Shown here: piece by piece, positions 1 to 9,862 of the stretch
Layout: each line of letters starts with the position of its first letter
Position numbering within the stretch: position 1 is the stretch's first letter
Assembly (NCBI RefSeq): GCF_014282005.1
Contig: NZ_JACFTD010000004.1
Coordinates: 124,001-188,000 of the forward strand
From: Sporosarcina sp. BP05
GTDB taxonomy: Bacteria; Bacillota; Bacilli; Bacillales_A; Planococcaceae
DNA: 64,000 bases
Reading direction: 5' to 3'
Notes under the pieces: generated by a model
The model's database searches: none
What the model was told of the DNA's origin: nothing
The model's input: the letters and a program-made list of their open reading frames with translations, nothing else
Program-made: the position numbers and the translations under genes

Positions 1-483
1 TGGTTGTGCTTTAGGAGCTGTACCGTGCGCTTCAACGTCTTGAACACGAACGCGTCCCATTGGATCAACTGGAGATACTGCCGCAAGGTCGATTCCTTTT
101 TCACGAGCTAGTTTACGCGCTGCCGGGCTTGCAATTGTACGGTCTGATCCGCTTGCATCTTCAATAGCCGCTGGAGCAACTGGTGCTGCTTCCATTTTTT
201 GAGCAGCTTCTGTAACTGGTGCAGATGGAGTTGCAGCTGGTGCGCCTGAACCTGAACCAACGATTGCGATGACTTGACCAACTTGGACTGTATCGCCTTC
301 CGCTGCAAGATGTTCTTGGACAATTCCTGCTTCTTCTGAGATGATTTCAACGTTTACTTTGTCTGTTTCAAGTTCAACGATGAATTCGCCTTTCTCAACG
401 CTTTCACCTGGTTGTTTCAACCATTGTGCAACCGTTCCTTCTGTAATTGATTCTGCAAGTTCTGGTACTATGATCTCTGCCAC
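1..483 (-). CDS. odhB: Dihydrolipoamide succinyltransferase (E2 of 2-oxoglutarate dehydrogenase), 5' part
   Basis: Transfers the succinyl group from the E1-bound intermediate to CoA in the TCA cycle. The gene runs off the left edge, so only about 161 N-terminal residues are visible. It opens with a GTG at 481-483 behind a strong GGAGG site. A lipoyl domain fills residues 1-80, with the lipoylated lysine in the ETDKV motif at residue 42. An Ala/Pro/Val-rich linker follows, then the start of the E3-binding domain (SPAARKLAREKG and GRVRVQDV). The E3-binding motif plus the position 71 bases behind odhA separates it from the branched-chain E2 found at 34.9 kb. Identity is well supported; the catalytic domain is outside the window. 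Confidence 0.95.
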   Translation of the reverse strand, partial: MAEIIVPELAESITEGTVAQWLKQPGESVEKGEFIVELETDKVNVEIISEEAGIVQEHLAAEGDTVQVGQVIAIVGSGSGAPAATPSAPVTEAAQKMEAAPVAPAAIEDASGSDRTIASPAARKLAREKGIDLAAVSPVDPMGRVRVQDVEAHGTAPKAQP

Positions 484-554
484 AATAAATTCCTCCTCAA
501 GTCTACCGTTACAACGGTCTAAACATTCACTTAATAGTATAACTTCACTTAACC

Positions 555-3365
555 TTACTTCTTCAATGCTTCATCAAGAATGCGATTCTGTTCAATCTTG
601 TGAGATTCCCCGTCGCCTTCTGATGGGCTTGCACGATGAATTCGTCCAACATAGGATACTTTCTTACCATGCGCAACTTCGCGGATATAAGAATTTGCAA
701 AATGCCATGACCCCATGTTTTTCGGTTCTTCTTGTACCCAAACAAGTTCTTTGGCATTCGGATAGCGTGATATGATATCGCTCACTTTGTCAGCTGGGAA
801 CGGATAGAGCTGTTCGACACGAACGATATGCAAATGATCGAAGTCTTTGCCATCTTTCACGCGTTCTGCAAGATCAATCGCCACTTTACCGCTTGCGAAT
901 AAGATTTTCTCTACTTTATCCGTTTTTTTGCCTGTTCCTGGTTGCTCAAGCACCGTTTGGAAATGGCCTTCTGTCAAGTCGTTGACATCAGCACCGACAA
1001 GCGGGTGACGAAGAAGTGATTTAGGTGACACAATAACAAGCGGACGCATCGATTTATCACCGAGCATTTTTGCTTGTCTGCGAAGAATATGGAAATAGTT
1101 TGCCGCACTAGAAAGGTTTGCGACCGTCCAGTTATTTTCCGCACAAAGTTGCAGATAACGTTCAAGTCTTGCGCTTGAGTGTTCGGGTCCTTGCCCTTCA
1201 TAGGCATGCGGTAATAGCAATACCAGTCCCGATTGCTGACCCCATTTAGAGTAGCTTGAAGAAACGAACTGATCGAACATTACTTGAGCCATATTCGAAA
1301 AGTCTCCATATTGCGCTTCCCAAATTGACAACACTTTTTGGTCTTCTAAGTTATAGCCGAATTCATAACCAACAATTGCCGCTTCTGTCAAAGGACTGTT
1401 ATACGCGACGAATGATGCTTTTGAACCGCTAATATGGTGAAGTGGAACAAGTTCGTCACCCGTCTTTTCATCGTGAAGGACTACGTGACGGTGTGCAAAC
1501 GTTCCACGTTGGACGTCCTGACCTGTCATACGGATTGGATTACCATCTTGAAGGATTGCACCAAATGCTAGCGTTTCAGCATGTGCCCAATCGATTTTCC
1601 CTTTTCCGTTGAATGGGTCTTGGCGACGTTTCAGGATTTTTTCAAGCTTCCCAAATACATTGAAGTTTTCAGGATACGTCAGTAACTCTTCATTGATGCG
1701 GCGAAGATTCGCTTCATCCGTACCAGTTTCAAGGTCTCTTGGATACCCTACAAGTACTTCTTCAGGTGTAGCATTTGAAATCAATGCTTTTTCTGACGTA
1801 TGTTCTTTTACTTTGTCGTATGCTGCCTGCATCGTTGCAAAAACTGAAGCGTCCAGTTTCGTTACATCCTCTTCTGTCAAAATGTTGGCAGATGCAAGTT
1901 CAGATCCGTATAGTGCACGAACTGTTGGATGCTCATGAATTGAATGGTACATAACTGGATTCGTCACGAGTGGTTCATCCATTTCGTTGTGTCCATAACG
2001 ACGGTAGCCAAGAAGATCAATCAGAATATCTTTGCTGAACTTTTGACGGTATTCGAATGCGAATGATGCAGCTGCAATCACTGATTCAGGGCTATCTGCA
2101 TTGACGTGCAATACTGGAACTTCATAGCCTTTTGCAGGATCCGATGAATAATGTGTTGATCTAGAATCGTAATATTCAGTTGTGAATCCAATCATATTAT
2201 TCGCAATGACATGAATGGAACCACCTGTTTTGAATCCGCGAACACGGCTATAGTTGAATGATTCTGGCACAATTCCTTGTCCAGGGAATGCAGCATCTCC
2301 ATGGATAAGCACTGCGTAAGCAGCATCTGTTTCTAGTACAGGAATTCCCGGGTTATCCGTGTTTTCCTGTGCAGCTCTTGTTTGACCTGTAACAACAGGA
2401 TTGACGACTTCCAAGTGGGATGGGTTATAAGCAAGGAAACGTTGCATGCCCGATTTGCCTTTGTATAAGGCACCCATATGGTATTTCACATCGCCGAACC
2501 AACCGCGTGTTGTTTCAAGTGAACCGTCTGTTGGAAGGAATGGATCTTCAGAAACACCTGCAAATTGTGCAAACATTGTTTCATATGGCTTATTCAAAAT
2601 ATGCGTCAGTACGTTTAGGCGACCACGGTGAGCCATCCCAATTAATACTTTTTTCGTTTTTTGTTCTTCAGATAGACGAACAAGTTCGTCAAGGAAGATA
2701 ACTAGTGTATCCAGCCCTTCAATAGAGAACCGTTTCGCACCGACAAAAGTCCGGTGAATGAATTTCTCAAACCCTTCAATTTTCGTCAATCGTTCGAGAA
2801 GTGCTTTTTTCTCGTCTACAGATAATGTAGACGTAACATTTCCGTTTTCGATTTTGGATTGAATCCAGTTTCTTTCATCTTCGTCAATGACATGATCGAA
2901 CTCATAGGCGATTTTACCTGTATACAATGACTTCAAATAATTTACTGCTTCAAGCCCATCTTCTACGCTTGCAGGAACATTTTTAAAGAAAAGAGATGCT
3001 GGCATTGCTTGTAGATCACTTTCCGTAAGCCCATAAGTGGAAAGTTCAAGACGTGTTGAATCTTTTGGACGATCACTTAGCGGATAGATATCTGCTGCAA
3101 GATGTCCGTATGTACGGATTGCAGTCTGCAACTGATAGGCGGACAATACTTTACCGAAGTCGCCAGGAGCTACTGCCCCGACCGCATTGTCGTGGTCTGT
3201 GTTACTCATTACGGGCGCACCAAAACGGCTGAACATTTCGGAAAGTTCAGCATCTACAGATTCAGGTGACCTTTTGAACAGTTCGTACATTTCCATTATA
3301 TACCCAAGGTTCGGACCCGAAAAAGCAGCATAAGGGGAACGATGAGTGTCAGCATTGTTCGACAT
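555..3365 (-). CDS. odhA: 2-oxoglutarate dehydrogenase E1 component
   Basis: Thiamine-diphosphate enzyme that decarboxylates 2-oxoglutarate and hands the succinyl group to OdhB. The product is 936 residues, the usual length for the Bacillus type. Family motifs visible are IGMAHRGRLNVL, the HGDAAFPGQG stretch of the cofactor domain, GHNEMDEP and IWEAQYGDF. I chose the ATG at 3365 because GGAGGTC lies seven bases before it; an earlier in-frame codon at 3383 overlaps that site. It is the first gene of the odhA-odhB pair, and the 200 bases upstream carry only weak promoter-like sequence (a TAAAAT box near 3430). Nothing abnormal is seen in the reading frame. Confidence 0.97.
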   Translation of the reverse strand: MSNNADTHRSPYAAFSGPNLGYIMEMYELFKRSPESVDAELSEMFSRFGAPVMSNTDHDNAVGAVAPGDFGKVLSAYQLQTAIRTYGHLAADIYPLSDRPKDSTRLELSTYGLTESDLQAMPASLFFKNVPASVEDGLEAVNYLKSLYTGKIAYEFDHVIDEDERNWIQSKIENGNVTSTLSVDEKKALLERLTKIEGFEKFIHRTFVGAKRFSIEGLDTLVIFLDELVRLSEEQKTKKVLIGMAHRGRLNVLTHILNKPYETMFAQFAGVSEDPFLPTDGSLETTRGWFGDVKYHMGALYKGKSGMQRFLAYNPSHLEVVNPVVTGQTRAAQENTDNPGIPVLETDAAYAVLIHGDAAFPGQGIVPESFNYSRVRGFKTGGSIHVIANNMIGFTTEYYDSRSTHYSSDPAKGYEVPVLHVNADSPESVIAAASFAFEYRQKFSKDILIDLLGYRRYGHNEMDEPLVTNPVMYHSIHEHPTVRALYGSELASANILTEEDVTKLDASVFATMQAAYDKVKEHTSEKALISNATPEEVLVGYPRDLETGTDEANLRRINEELLTYPENFNVFGKLEKILKRRQDPFNGKGKIDWAHAETLAFGAILQDGNPIRMTGQDVQRGTFAHRHVVLHDEKTGDELVPLHHISGSKASFVAYNSPLTEAAIVGYEFGYNLEDQKVLSIWEAQYGDFSNMAQVMFDQFVSSSYSKWGQQSGLVLLLPHAYEGQGPEHSSARLERYLQLCAENNWTVANLSSAANYFHILRRQAKMLGDKSMRPLVIVSPKSLLRHPLVGADVNDLTEGHFQTVLEQPGTGKKTDKVEKILFASGKVAIDLAERVKDGKDFDHLHIVRVEQLYPFPADKVSDIISRYPNAKELVWVQEEPKNMGSWHFANSYIREVAHGKKVSYVGRIHRASPSEGDGESHKIEQNRILDEALKK

Positions 3366-3565
3366 GTAAAATGACCTCCACATTTGCCAAAAGGCATATT
3401 GTGATTATATTTTTTATCCTCGTTAATTTTACCACGCAAACACTTTAACTGAAAGGGTTTAGCGTTAACTCTTTAACTTTATTACCGTCAACTAGAATAC
3501 ACTGGATTCACATTACTTGCAACCATTCGTTAACCCTCCGAAAAAATGTAAACTGTCTTTTCCAG

Positions 3566-4642
3566 TTATTTTCGGTGTGACAGGATCATTTCAACCATTT
3601 CTTCCGGTATTTTGGGGGTTGCTACTTTTTTCATATTCCCAATCAAACTGCCTTTCTCATCTACAAATGAAGCGAATTCTTCGGACAATGGGCGTAGTCC
3701 CACTTCCTCCTCTTTCAATACATGTGCGAGTCCGAGCGATTTAAAGTGAGAGGCATTCAAGATCTGATCCCCTCTGCTCTTTGCGGCAGAAAGTGGTATA
3801 AGCAGCATCGGTTTACGTAATGCCAGTAGTTCAAAGATTGCATTTGACCCCGCTCTTGAAACCGCAAAATCGGATGCCGCTAGCAAATGTGGCAGGCCTT
3901 CCGTTACGTATTCAAATTGAGTATAGCCGGGTGTACCTTCGAGCGTTTGATCAAGATTCCCTTTCCCGCAAAGATGGATAATATCAAAGGTACGCAAAAT
4001 TGCAGGTAAATCTTTTCGAACGGCATCGTTGAGTATGGACGACCCCTGACTACCACCCATGATAATTTGCACAGGTTTCTCACCTGACAAGCCCGCAATG
4101 CGCAAGCCTTCTTTTCGTACACCCTTAAACAACTCGGGTCTGATTATCGCACCGGAGCAAGTCGCCTTACCTGCGGGCACATAATTAAGTGTCTGTTCGA
4201 ACACAGTAAAGATATGATTGGAAAAAGGTAAAGCCATTTTATTCGCAAGCCCTGGTGTCACGTCCGATTCATGGATGACTACACGTACTTTCGCCATTTT
4301 CGCTGCCAATACGACAGGTACTGATACGAAACCGCCTTTGGAGAAAATAATTTCGGGTTTAACTTTCCTAATGACCGCTAGCGCTTGAAGAACACCCGCA
4401 CCTACACGGAATGGATCAGTAAAGTTTTTCATGGAGAAATAGCGTCTTAGTTTTCCACTTTGAATGGCATGATAAATTACTTCGGGGTGACCATCACGGA
4501 TTAATTCATTTTCGATTCCGTTATGCGACCCAATGTAATGAATTTCGTATCCTTTTTCACTGAATACAGGGATAAGGGCTTCATTCACAGATACGTGCCC
4601 TGCTGTGCCGCCCCCTGTCAATAATATAACTGGCCTTTTCAT
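3566..4642 (-). CDS. murG: MurG-family UDP-GlcNAc glycosyltransferase
   Basis: By family, adds GlcNAc to lipid I to make lipid II at the inner face of the membrane. 358 residues, normal for MurG. The N-terminal loop reads GGGTAGHVSVN instead of the commoner GGTGGH-x-P form. The middle glycine loop GGSQGS and the UDP-GlcNAc-binding RAGSNAIFELLAL region are present. The ATG at 4642 is preferred over 4648 because GAGGTGA directly abuts the latter. The gene stands alone beside odhA rather than in a mur/fts cluster, so it is probably a second MurG-type gene, as some Bacillus have. Whether the dcw-cluster copy exists cannot be judged here. A near relative using another acceptor is possible. Confidence 0.85.
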   Translation of the reverse strand: MKRPVILLTGGGTAGHVSVNEALIPVFSEKGYEIHYIGSHNGIENELIRDGHPEVIYHAIQSGKLRRYFSMKNFTDPFRVGAGVLQALAVIRKVKPEIIFSKGGFVSVPVVLAAKMAKVRVVIHESDVTPGLANKMALPFSNHIFTVFEQTLNYVPAGKATCSGAIIRPELFKGVRKEGLRIAGLSGEKPVQIIMGGSQGSSILNDAVRKDLPAILRTFDIIHLCGKGNLDQTLEGTPGYTQFEYVTEGLPHLLAASDFAVSRAGSNAIFELLALRKPMLLIPLSAAKSRGDQILNASHFKSLGLAHVLKEEEVGLRPLSEEFASFVDEKGSLIGNMKKVATPKIPEEMVEMILSHRK

Positions 4643-4694
4643 AGCCATTCACCTCTTCTATTTTAGATATATAGTGTAACTTTACTTAACTTCA

Positions 4695-4726
4695 TTGCCA
4701 TTATAGCAAACGAAGCATGGTACAAT
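4695..4726. promoter_or_regulatory. Overlapping divergent promoters of murG-like gene and MATE gene
   Basis: On plus, TGG-TACAAT at 4718-4726 is an extended -10 box with a TTGCCA at 4695, although their spacing is long (20). On minus, TGC-TATAAT (box at 4700-4705) is also an extended -10. The two boxes lie face to face, so the two promoters should compete for polymerase. This is read from sequence only. Confidence 0.45.
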
Positions 4727-4758
4727 GGTGTTTAATTGTAGATTAAAGGGTGATTTAT

Positions 4759-6105
4759 TTGGAAACTGCAGTTCCACTGAAGAAAAAGCCGTTCAGATTG
4801 GCAACAATTGTCTTGCCAATCCTTGTTACACAAGTTGCTCTGTATATGATGACGTTCTTCGATATTCTTATGACAGGGCGATATGATACATACCATCTTG
4901 CAGGCGTTACGATTGGATCTTCTTTCTGGCTCCCAGTCTATACAGGGCTTGCTGGTATTTTAATAGGACTTACACCAATCATTGCTCAATACATCGGAGC
5001 ACGTCTCCACGCGGAAGTCCGACCTTCCGTCCAACAAGGCCTTTACGTATCGGTAGCTCTGGCCGCAATCGTCTTTGTCATTATTCTATTCGCAGTTCCA
5101 CCTATACTAGAAGCAATGTCGCTTGAGGCTGAAGTACGCATTGTCGCAGCGGACTATTTGACAGGAATGAGCTTCGGCCTACTCCCCCTCTTTGCTTATA
5201 CAGTGCTACGCTCATTTTTTGATGCGCTTGGAGCGACACGCGTTTCGATGTTCATCATTTTATTATCTGCTCCCATTAACATCTTCATAAATTATTTGCT
5301 CATTTACGGGAATTGGGGCTTTCCTGAACTTGGCGGTGCTGGGGCCGGATATGCATCCGCTATAACGTATTGGCTTGTGTTCTTCATTGCTAGTTCCGTC
5401 GCGTGGAAGCGTAAGCCTTTTAAGGACTACGCACTTTTCAATGGATGGGAAAAGATTTCATTTAAAAAATGGAAAGTGATTTTATTCATTGGGGTGCCAA
5501 TCGGGATTTCAATATTTGTAGAGACAAGTATCTTTTCCGCCGTCACACTTATGATGAGCAACTATTCGACTGCGGTTATTTCCGCACACCAGATTGCACT
5601 AAACTTCACTTCTCTGTTATATATGTTACCGCTGAGCATTTCGATGGGTGCGACAATACTTGTCGGCCAAGCTGTCGGCGCAGGACAGATGCGCGATGCT
5701 AAACAGTACAGTTATCTCAGTGTTGGACTTGCCATTGCTTTTAGCTCTGTATCAATTGCGATTCTTCTCGTTTTCAGGGCGACAATTGCTTCCCTTTATA
5801 CAACAGACGGACAGATTATCGGATTGGCGACACAGTTCTTCATCTATGCTGCGTTGTTCCAATTATCGGACGCAATACAGGCTCCAGTCCAAGGTGCATT
5901 ACGAGGCTATAAGGACGTTAATATGACATTCATCATGGCTATTGTCTCCTATTGGGTCCTTGGTTTGCCAATTGGTTATATGATGGCGACGTTTACTGAA
6001 CTTGGTCCATACGGATACTGGGTTGGTCTCATTGCGGGATTGACAGTGGGCGCGATTACACTTACCGGACGGTTGATCTATATTCAGAAAAAGAAATTTA
6101 TATAA
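4759..6105 (+). CDS. MATE-family multidrug/toxin efflux transporter
   Basis: Integral membrane antiporter of the MATE family, expected to export cationic or organic compounds in exchange for Na+ or H+. About 448 residues with twelve hydrophobic segments in two six-helix halves. Typical features include an N-terminal segment with TQVALYMMTFFD, a GLTPIIAQYIGA segment in the first half, and SISMGATILVGQAVGAG in the second. A TTG start at 4759 is chosen because GGGTGA lies five bases upstream; the GTG at 4750 is inside that ribosome site. It is the only plus-strand gene in the first 22 kb, transcribed divergently from the murG-like gene and ended by a perfect hairpin. Substrate cannot be told. 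Confidence 0.9.
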   Translation: METAVPLKKKPFRLATIVLPILVTQVALYMMTFFDILMTGRYDTYHLAGVTIGSSFWLPVYTGLAGILIGLTPIIAQYIGARLHAEVRPSVQQGLYVSVALAAIVFVIILFAVPPILEAMSLEAEVRIVAADYLTGMSFGLLPLFAYTVLRSFFDALGATRVSMFIILLSAPINIFINYLLIYGNWGFPELGGAGAGYASAITYWLVFFIASSVAWKRKPFKDYALFNGWEKISFKKWKVILFIGVPIGISIFVETSIFSAVTLMMSNYSTAVISAHQIALNFTSLLYMLPLSISMGATILVGQAVGAGQMRDAKQYSYLSVGLAIAFSSVSIAILLVFRATIASLYTTDGQIIGLATQFFIYAALFQLSDAIQAPVQGALRGYKDVNMTFIMAIVSYWVLGLPIGYMMATFTELGPYGYWVGLIAGLTVGAITLTGRLIYIQKKKFI

Positions 6106-6110
6106 ACGCG

Positions 6111-6148
6111 AAAACCCGCAAATGCAGCAATATGCATTTGCGGGTTTT
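6111..6148. terminator. Bidirectional terminator between MATE gene and gerC
   Basis: Perfect 16-bp inverted repeat (arms 6111-6126 and 6133-6148, six-base loop) starting with AAAACCCGC and ending with GCGGGTTTT, so it gives a T-run on either strand between two convergent genes. Confidence 0.92.
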
Positions 6149-6155
6149 TACTAGT

Positions 6156-7235
6156 CTAATTCAAAATATCGGTTCGTAAAACCTCGACCTTCACCTTAAC
6201 GCTAATTGGCAGTTTGGCAAATGTCTCGGTCCAATCCCCTTTTCCCCATAGTGCGGGATGGAATGCCCGTACCGGTCGCCCGAACCCTACCGCATCGCTT
6301 TTTGCTTCTTGCAATTTCTTTACAACTCCGTTAAATTCCTTCGTCATTTCCTTCGAAAGAAAATCCTCCACTTCTTTAATTACTTTCTTTTTATCCAATC
6401 CGACGTGCGGGAATTCTTCGACGCTAAGCTTCAATTTATAAAACGCCTCTATCTTATCATTAGATATTTTCCACTGTTTATGATTATCAACCACTTGGAC
6501 TGTAAGTGGACTCTCTTCCCCACCACTTTTCCATATATAAGAAAAGCGTGCAAAGCTCCCCTTTTTCTTTCTTAGTAAATTTAGTAGTATCGACTCTTTT
6601 TTATCAAGTGTTTCCCCAGTAAATTCCTTCTTATTAAATAACGCAGTACCGGCAATTTCCGGTATACCGCTTTCTTTCTCGATTTCAATATAGGGCAGTG
6701 ACAGGGATATATCTTCTGCAAAAAGAACTGTACTCACTTGTTGAATGTCGATATCCGGTATAAATGTATACCGGATTGCCGTTTCTAAAAGGTTTGAATA
6801 ATAAGTTGCAACATCATCCCCTACATGAGCTGACGGTTTGAAATAAGAAGCCAGGTCACCTTGGACAATGGCCATATGTGCACCAAGTCGATTGCGGGGA
6901 TCTCTATACAACATATCAATGTACTCATATATATCAGATTTTGCAGTGTCTTCCGCTATAAAAAGAACTTGAAGGGATGCGATGTTAAGCCCCTCCATCG
7001 TTCTATGATTCGCATCGTTTCGTGCTTCCCGAAGCGTTTTACCACTTCCCTTGGATGTTGAATAACTTATAGAACCATCTTCAAATGTTGGATATGCAAA
7101 TTGTGCCTTAACATCTCCTGGTTTCCCTTCTACTCCGATTAAGGAAACAATTGTTATATCCTTGTATTGCCTTTCGTCCCAACAACCACTTAATAGAAAT
7201 GAACAGATTAGTAGAATACATGCATTTCTTTTCAT
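6156..7235 (-). CDS. gerC: Ger(x)C family spore germination lipoprotein
   Basis: Third subunit of a nutrient germinant receptor in the spore inner membrane. 359 residues from the ATG at 7235, which has GGAGG nine bases upstream; longer readings of the frame run back into gerB and are not needed. A lipoprotein signal peptide ends in LLSGC with the lipid cysteine at residue 18, followed by the family's WDERQYKDI motif. The rest is soluble with the usual C-terminal helical part (KEVEDFLSKEM). It overlaps gerB by four bases, which implies coupled translation. The germinant is unknown; the nearest naming model is the gerA/gerK group, so the subunit letter is certain but the operon name is not. Confidence 0.93.
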   Translation of the reverse strand: MKRNACILLICSFLLSGCWDERQYKDITIVSLIGVEGKPGDVKAQFAYPTFEDGSISYSTSKGSGKTLREARNDANHRTMEGLNIASLQVLFIAEDTAKSDIYEYIDMLYRDPRNRLGAHMAIVQGDLASYFKPSAHVGDDVATYYSNLLETAIRYTFIPDIDIQQVSTVLFAEDISLSLPYIEIEKESGIPEIAGTALFNKKEFTGETLDKKESILLNLLRKKKGSFARFSYIWKSGGEESPLTVQVVDNHKQWKISNDKIEAFYKLKLSVEEFPHVGLDKKKVIKEVEDFLSKEMTKEFNGVVKKLQEAKSDAVGFGRPVRAFHPALWGKGDWTETFAKLPISVKVKVEVLRTDILN

Positions 7236-8251
7236 TTCTTCTTCCTCCGGTTCATGAGTATAACCACAGTTGGAACAACAATTGCGAAAAATAAATGGAA
7301 ATAGACAAGTGATTTTTGAATTATTGCTACATGCTCTTTTGAGTGTAAGAAAAGTGGTAATAGGACGAGCAGGATATGAAAAATAATTGTATTCCTTTTT
7401 TTGTGCCCATTTGCATGAAGCTGATGGACATACATCGTTGTAAAGGCAAAAAGGGAAATCGTGATAATACTCCACATCATCCAAAGATAAATAAAGAATA
7501 AATCAATCCGTTCTACAAACGTAACGGTTTGTGATTTCAAAATATACATGGCTGGCTCAGGGATCATTTTAATTTCCTCTAATGAGAAATAAAGAAGGGT
7601 GAACAAAACCGAACTTAAAAAAAAGACTAACCAAAACATTTGGTAGATGAGAAGTGGTAACCCTTTAATTTTTTGTTTGATGTCTACATGCTTCCTGAAA
7701 AACAAAAACAGTTCTATCCCAATAAATGTAAATTGTGAAGTTAGAATCCCTTTCAACAATCTTGAACTATCTACCTCACCGATAGGGAACAAATTTGTCC
7801 ATACGAATTCAGGCCATGCAAGTAGCAGTAAAAGGTAAAATATAGGTATTAGCGGGATGAGGATGACACTTAAATTAATGACAGTTTCAGGACGGCTCAA
7901 ATTTGCATACAGCGATACGCCTACCATGATTGAAATGACGACAATCTGGGGAGTATCAGGAAATGCCCATACCGCAAGCGTATAATCTATATAAGAAATG
8001 AAGGAGACGATGATAAGGAGCCAGTACCCTTTATAGAGCCAAGATCCAAACGGTCCTAGCACAAAGTATTTATAATTTTTTTCATATAACAGCAACAAAA
8101 CGTAATGGAAAATTCCTACTCCAATGAAAATGAGCCAAGCGTCACGCCCTACCACGTTGATGAATGGGGTTTGAAAGGAAAGAGAAACAGTACCAGTTTG
8201 TGCAATAAACATGATTAAAAAAAACTGGATTCTTGACAATTTAAACGTCAA
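7232..8251 (-). CDS. gerB: GerAB-type spore germination permease subunit
   Basis: Membrane subunit of the germinant receptor, in the amino acid/polyamine-permease-like endospore family. 339 residues with about ten hydrophobic segments, slightly shorter than the usual 360 or so. It starts with TTG at 8251 (AAGGTGGG upstream), overlapping the gerA stop as TTGA, and its own stop overlaps gerC as ATGA. The order A-B-C with four-base overlaps is the classic single transcript. In the family the subunit is thought to bind germinants such as amino acids, but no specificity can be read from the sequence. Confidence 0.92.
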   Translation of the reverse strand: MTFKLSRIQFFLIMFIAQTGTVSLSFQTPFINVVGRDAWLIFIGVGIFHYVLLLLYEKNYKYFVLGPFGSWLYKGYWLLIIVSFISYIDYTLAVWAFPDTPQIVVISIMVGVSLYANLSRPETVINLSVILIPLIPIFYLLLLLAWPEFVWTNLFPIGEVDSSRLLKGILTSQFTFIGIELFLFFRKHVDIKQKIKGLPLLIYQMFWLVFFLSSVLFTLLYFSLEEIKMIPEPAMYILKSQTVTFVERIDLFFIYLWMMWSIITISLFAFTTMYVHQLHANGHKKRNTIIFHILLVLLPLFLHSKEHVAIIQKSLVYFHLFFAIVVPTVVILMNRRKKK

Positions 8252-9678
8252 CGGTTCCCACCTTCTTTATCTTCACCATGCGTAAACGTTTTTTGCTGTT
8301 TTTTTAGACGGACGTACGGAGACCTGAAGAACACATCTTTAAATCTAGATGGATCAAAAGGAACGATCGGCGAAAAATAGGGCTGTTTCAATGACGACAC
8401 ATTCATAAGGTGGATGAAAAGGACAAGTGTCCCAATTGCTATTCCAAAAAAGCCGAACAATGAAGCAGCAATCATAAATGGAAAGCGAATAATTCGGATT
8501 GTCATATTCATTTCCCAAGATGGAACGACAAAGCTCGAAATTGCAGTCATCGCTACGACAATCACCATGAAATTCGATACCAGACCGGCACTAACGATTG
8601 CATTACCAATAACGAGACCACCTACAATTCCTACCGTTTGGCCAATCGGGGTGGGTAGGCGGATGGCCGACTCCCGTATGAGCTCGATAAACAATTCCAG
8701 AAGTAGCGCTTCAAATATAGGTCGATACGGAATATCGTTCACCGCTAGTTTCACTTGTTTACCTAATTCAAGCGGAATGATATCGGAATGAAAACCGATG
8801 ACCGCTATATAGAATGCTGGTAAAAAAATAGCAGTCATAAAACTTAACATCCGGAGAAGCCTATAAAATGAACCAACAAGAACACGCCCATTATAATCAT
8901 CCGGAGACTCATAAAACGAAAAAAAGTTTACCGGGGCGATAAGCGCCGTTGGAGAACTATCAGTGAAAAGTGCTATTTTCCCTTCTAGTAAATTCGCAAC
9001 AACACGATCGGGTCGTTCCGTATTGAGAAACTGCGGAAACGGCGACCATACGGAGTCTTCCAAATAATCCTCTACTTGACCTATACTTATTACTTTGTTC
9101 GATTTAATGCTTTCTAGTCGTTTTTTGACATCAGCGACAACGTCTTCATCCGCTATCGATTCTATATATACATAATTAATATGCGTTTTGGTATCATTTC
9201 CAATCCTTAGTGACTGAACGACCAGATCAGGAATTGCAAGCCGTTTTCGAATGAGGGACATATTCGCATCAAATCCTTCGACGAACCCATCATGCGAGCC
9301 ACGGATAACATGTTCATTGTCAGGTTCGTTAGGACTTCGCATTGCAAATTTCGGCATTTTGATTTGCAATAACAAATTTGTTTCGGGAAATATAACAGCT
9401 ACGAAGCCTGAACTAACACTTTCAGTAAGAGTTGAAACGGAAAAAGCGTGTACGGACGAGATAGCGGTTTCTCCCCAATCAATCAGTCCGTCCGATGCCC
9501 TTTTCCTAATTAGTTCGAGCTGCAGGTTCACCTGTGCTCCTTCGGTCATTACCGTGTAGTAACAGATGACAGCTGTACGGTCCTGCCATTTCGTTTCTTC
9601 GACGAACAGATCGGAGGAATTATGAAATATTTTTTTTATGTATAAAATTAAACTATCAGTCGAAACCATGTCATCCAT
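8248..9678 (-). CDS. gerA: GerAA-type spore germination receptor subunit
   Basis: First subunit of the germination receptor, inner spore membrane. About 476 residues: a hydrophilic N-terminal half (residues 1-280), then five or so membrane segments and a short basic tail. The family signature LLELFIELIRESAIRLPTP is present, as is TPIGQTVGIVGGLVIG. I chose the ATG at 9678 because the earlier GTG at 9687 is part of the AGGAGGTGAG ribosome site. A forespore-type promoter candidate lies upstream at 9704-9732. Intact and of normal length. Confidence 0.94.
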   Translation of the reverse strand: MDDMVSTDSLILYIKKIFHNSSDLFVEETKWQDRTAVICYYTVMTEGAQVNLQLELIRKRASDGLIDWGETAISSVHAFSVSTLTESVSSGFVAVIFPETNLLLQIKMPKFAMRSPNEPDNEHVIRGSHDGFVEGFDANMSLIRKRLAIPDLVVQSLRIGNDTKTHINYVYIESIADEDVVADVKKRLESIKSNKVISIGQVEDYLEDSVWSPFPQFLNTERPDRVVANLLEGKIALFTDSSPTALIAPVNFFSFYESPDDYNGRVLVGSFYRLLRMLSFMTAIFLPAFYIAVIGFHSDIIPLELGKQVKLAVNDIPYRPIFEALLLELFIELIRESAIRLPTPIGQTVGIVGGLVIGNAIVSAGLVSNFMVIVVAMTAISSFVVPSWEMNMTIRIIRFPFMIAASLFGFFGIAIGTLVLFIHLMNVSSLKQPYFSPIVPFDPSRFKDVFFRSPYVRLKKQQKTFTHGEDKEGGNR

Positions 9679-9703
9679 TATGCTCACCTCCTATGAAGAG
9701 TTT

Positions 9704-9732
9704 GAGCATGCCGGAAAAAATTTAAACATTCA
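9704..9732 (-). promoter_or_regulatory. Candidate sigma-G promoter of the ger operon
   Basis: On the minus strand TGAATG (9732-9727) and CATGCTC (9710-9704) are separated by 16 bases. This resembles the sigma-G pattern (TGAATA, about 17 bases, CATACTA), which is what germination receptor operons normally use. Matches are imperfect. Confidence 0.5.
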
Positions 9733-9803
9733 CTTGGTGAGGTTTGTTATGTAATAACTTAGTTCTAGCATCTATAACAATGTTTTGCGTACAAAGGTAT
9801 AGT

Positions 9804-9853
9804 AAAAAAACTATCCTCCAAACCGATTTATTGTCGGTTCGAAGAATAGTTTT
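9804..9853 (-). terminator. Terminator of the CAP-domain gene
   Basis: Minus-strand hairpin with arms around AAACTAT and ATAGTTT, a GC-richer inner stem (AACCGA/TCGGTT) and a run of T after it, ten bases past the stop codon at 9863. Confidence 0.75.
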
Positions 9854-9862
9854 TGACTGCTA

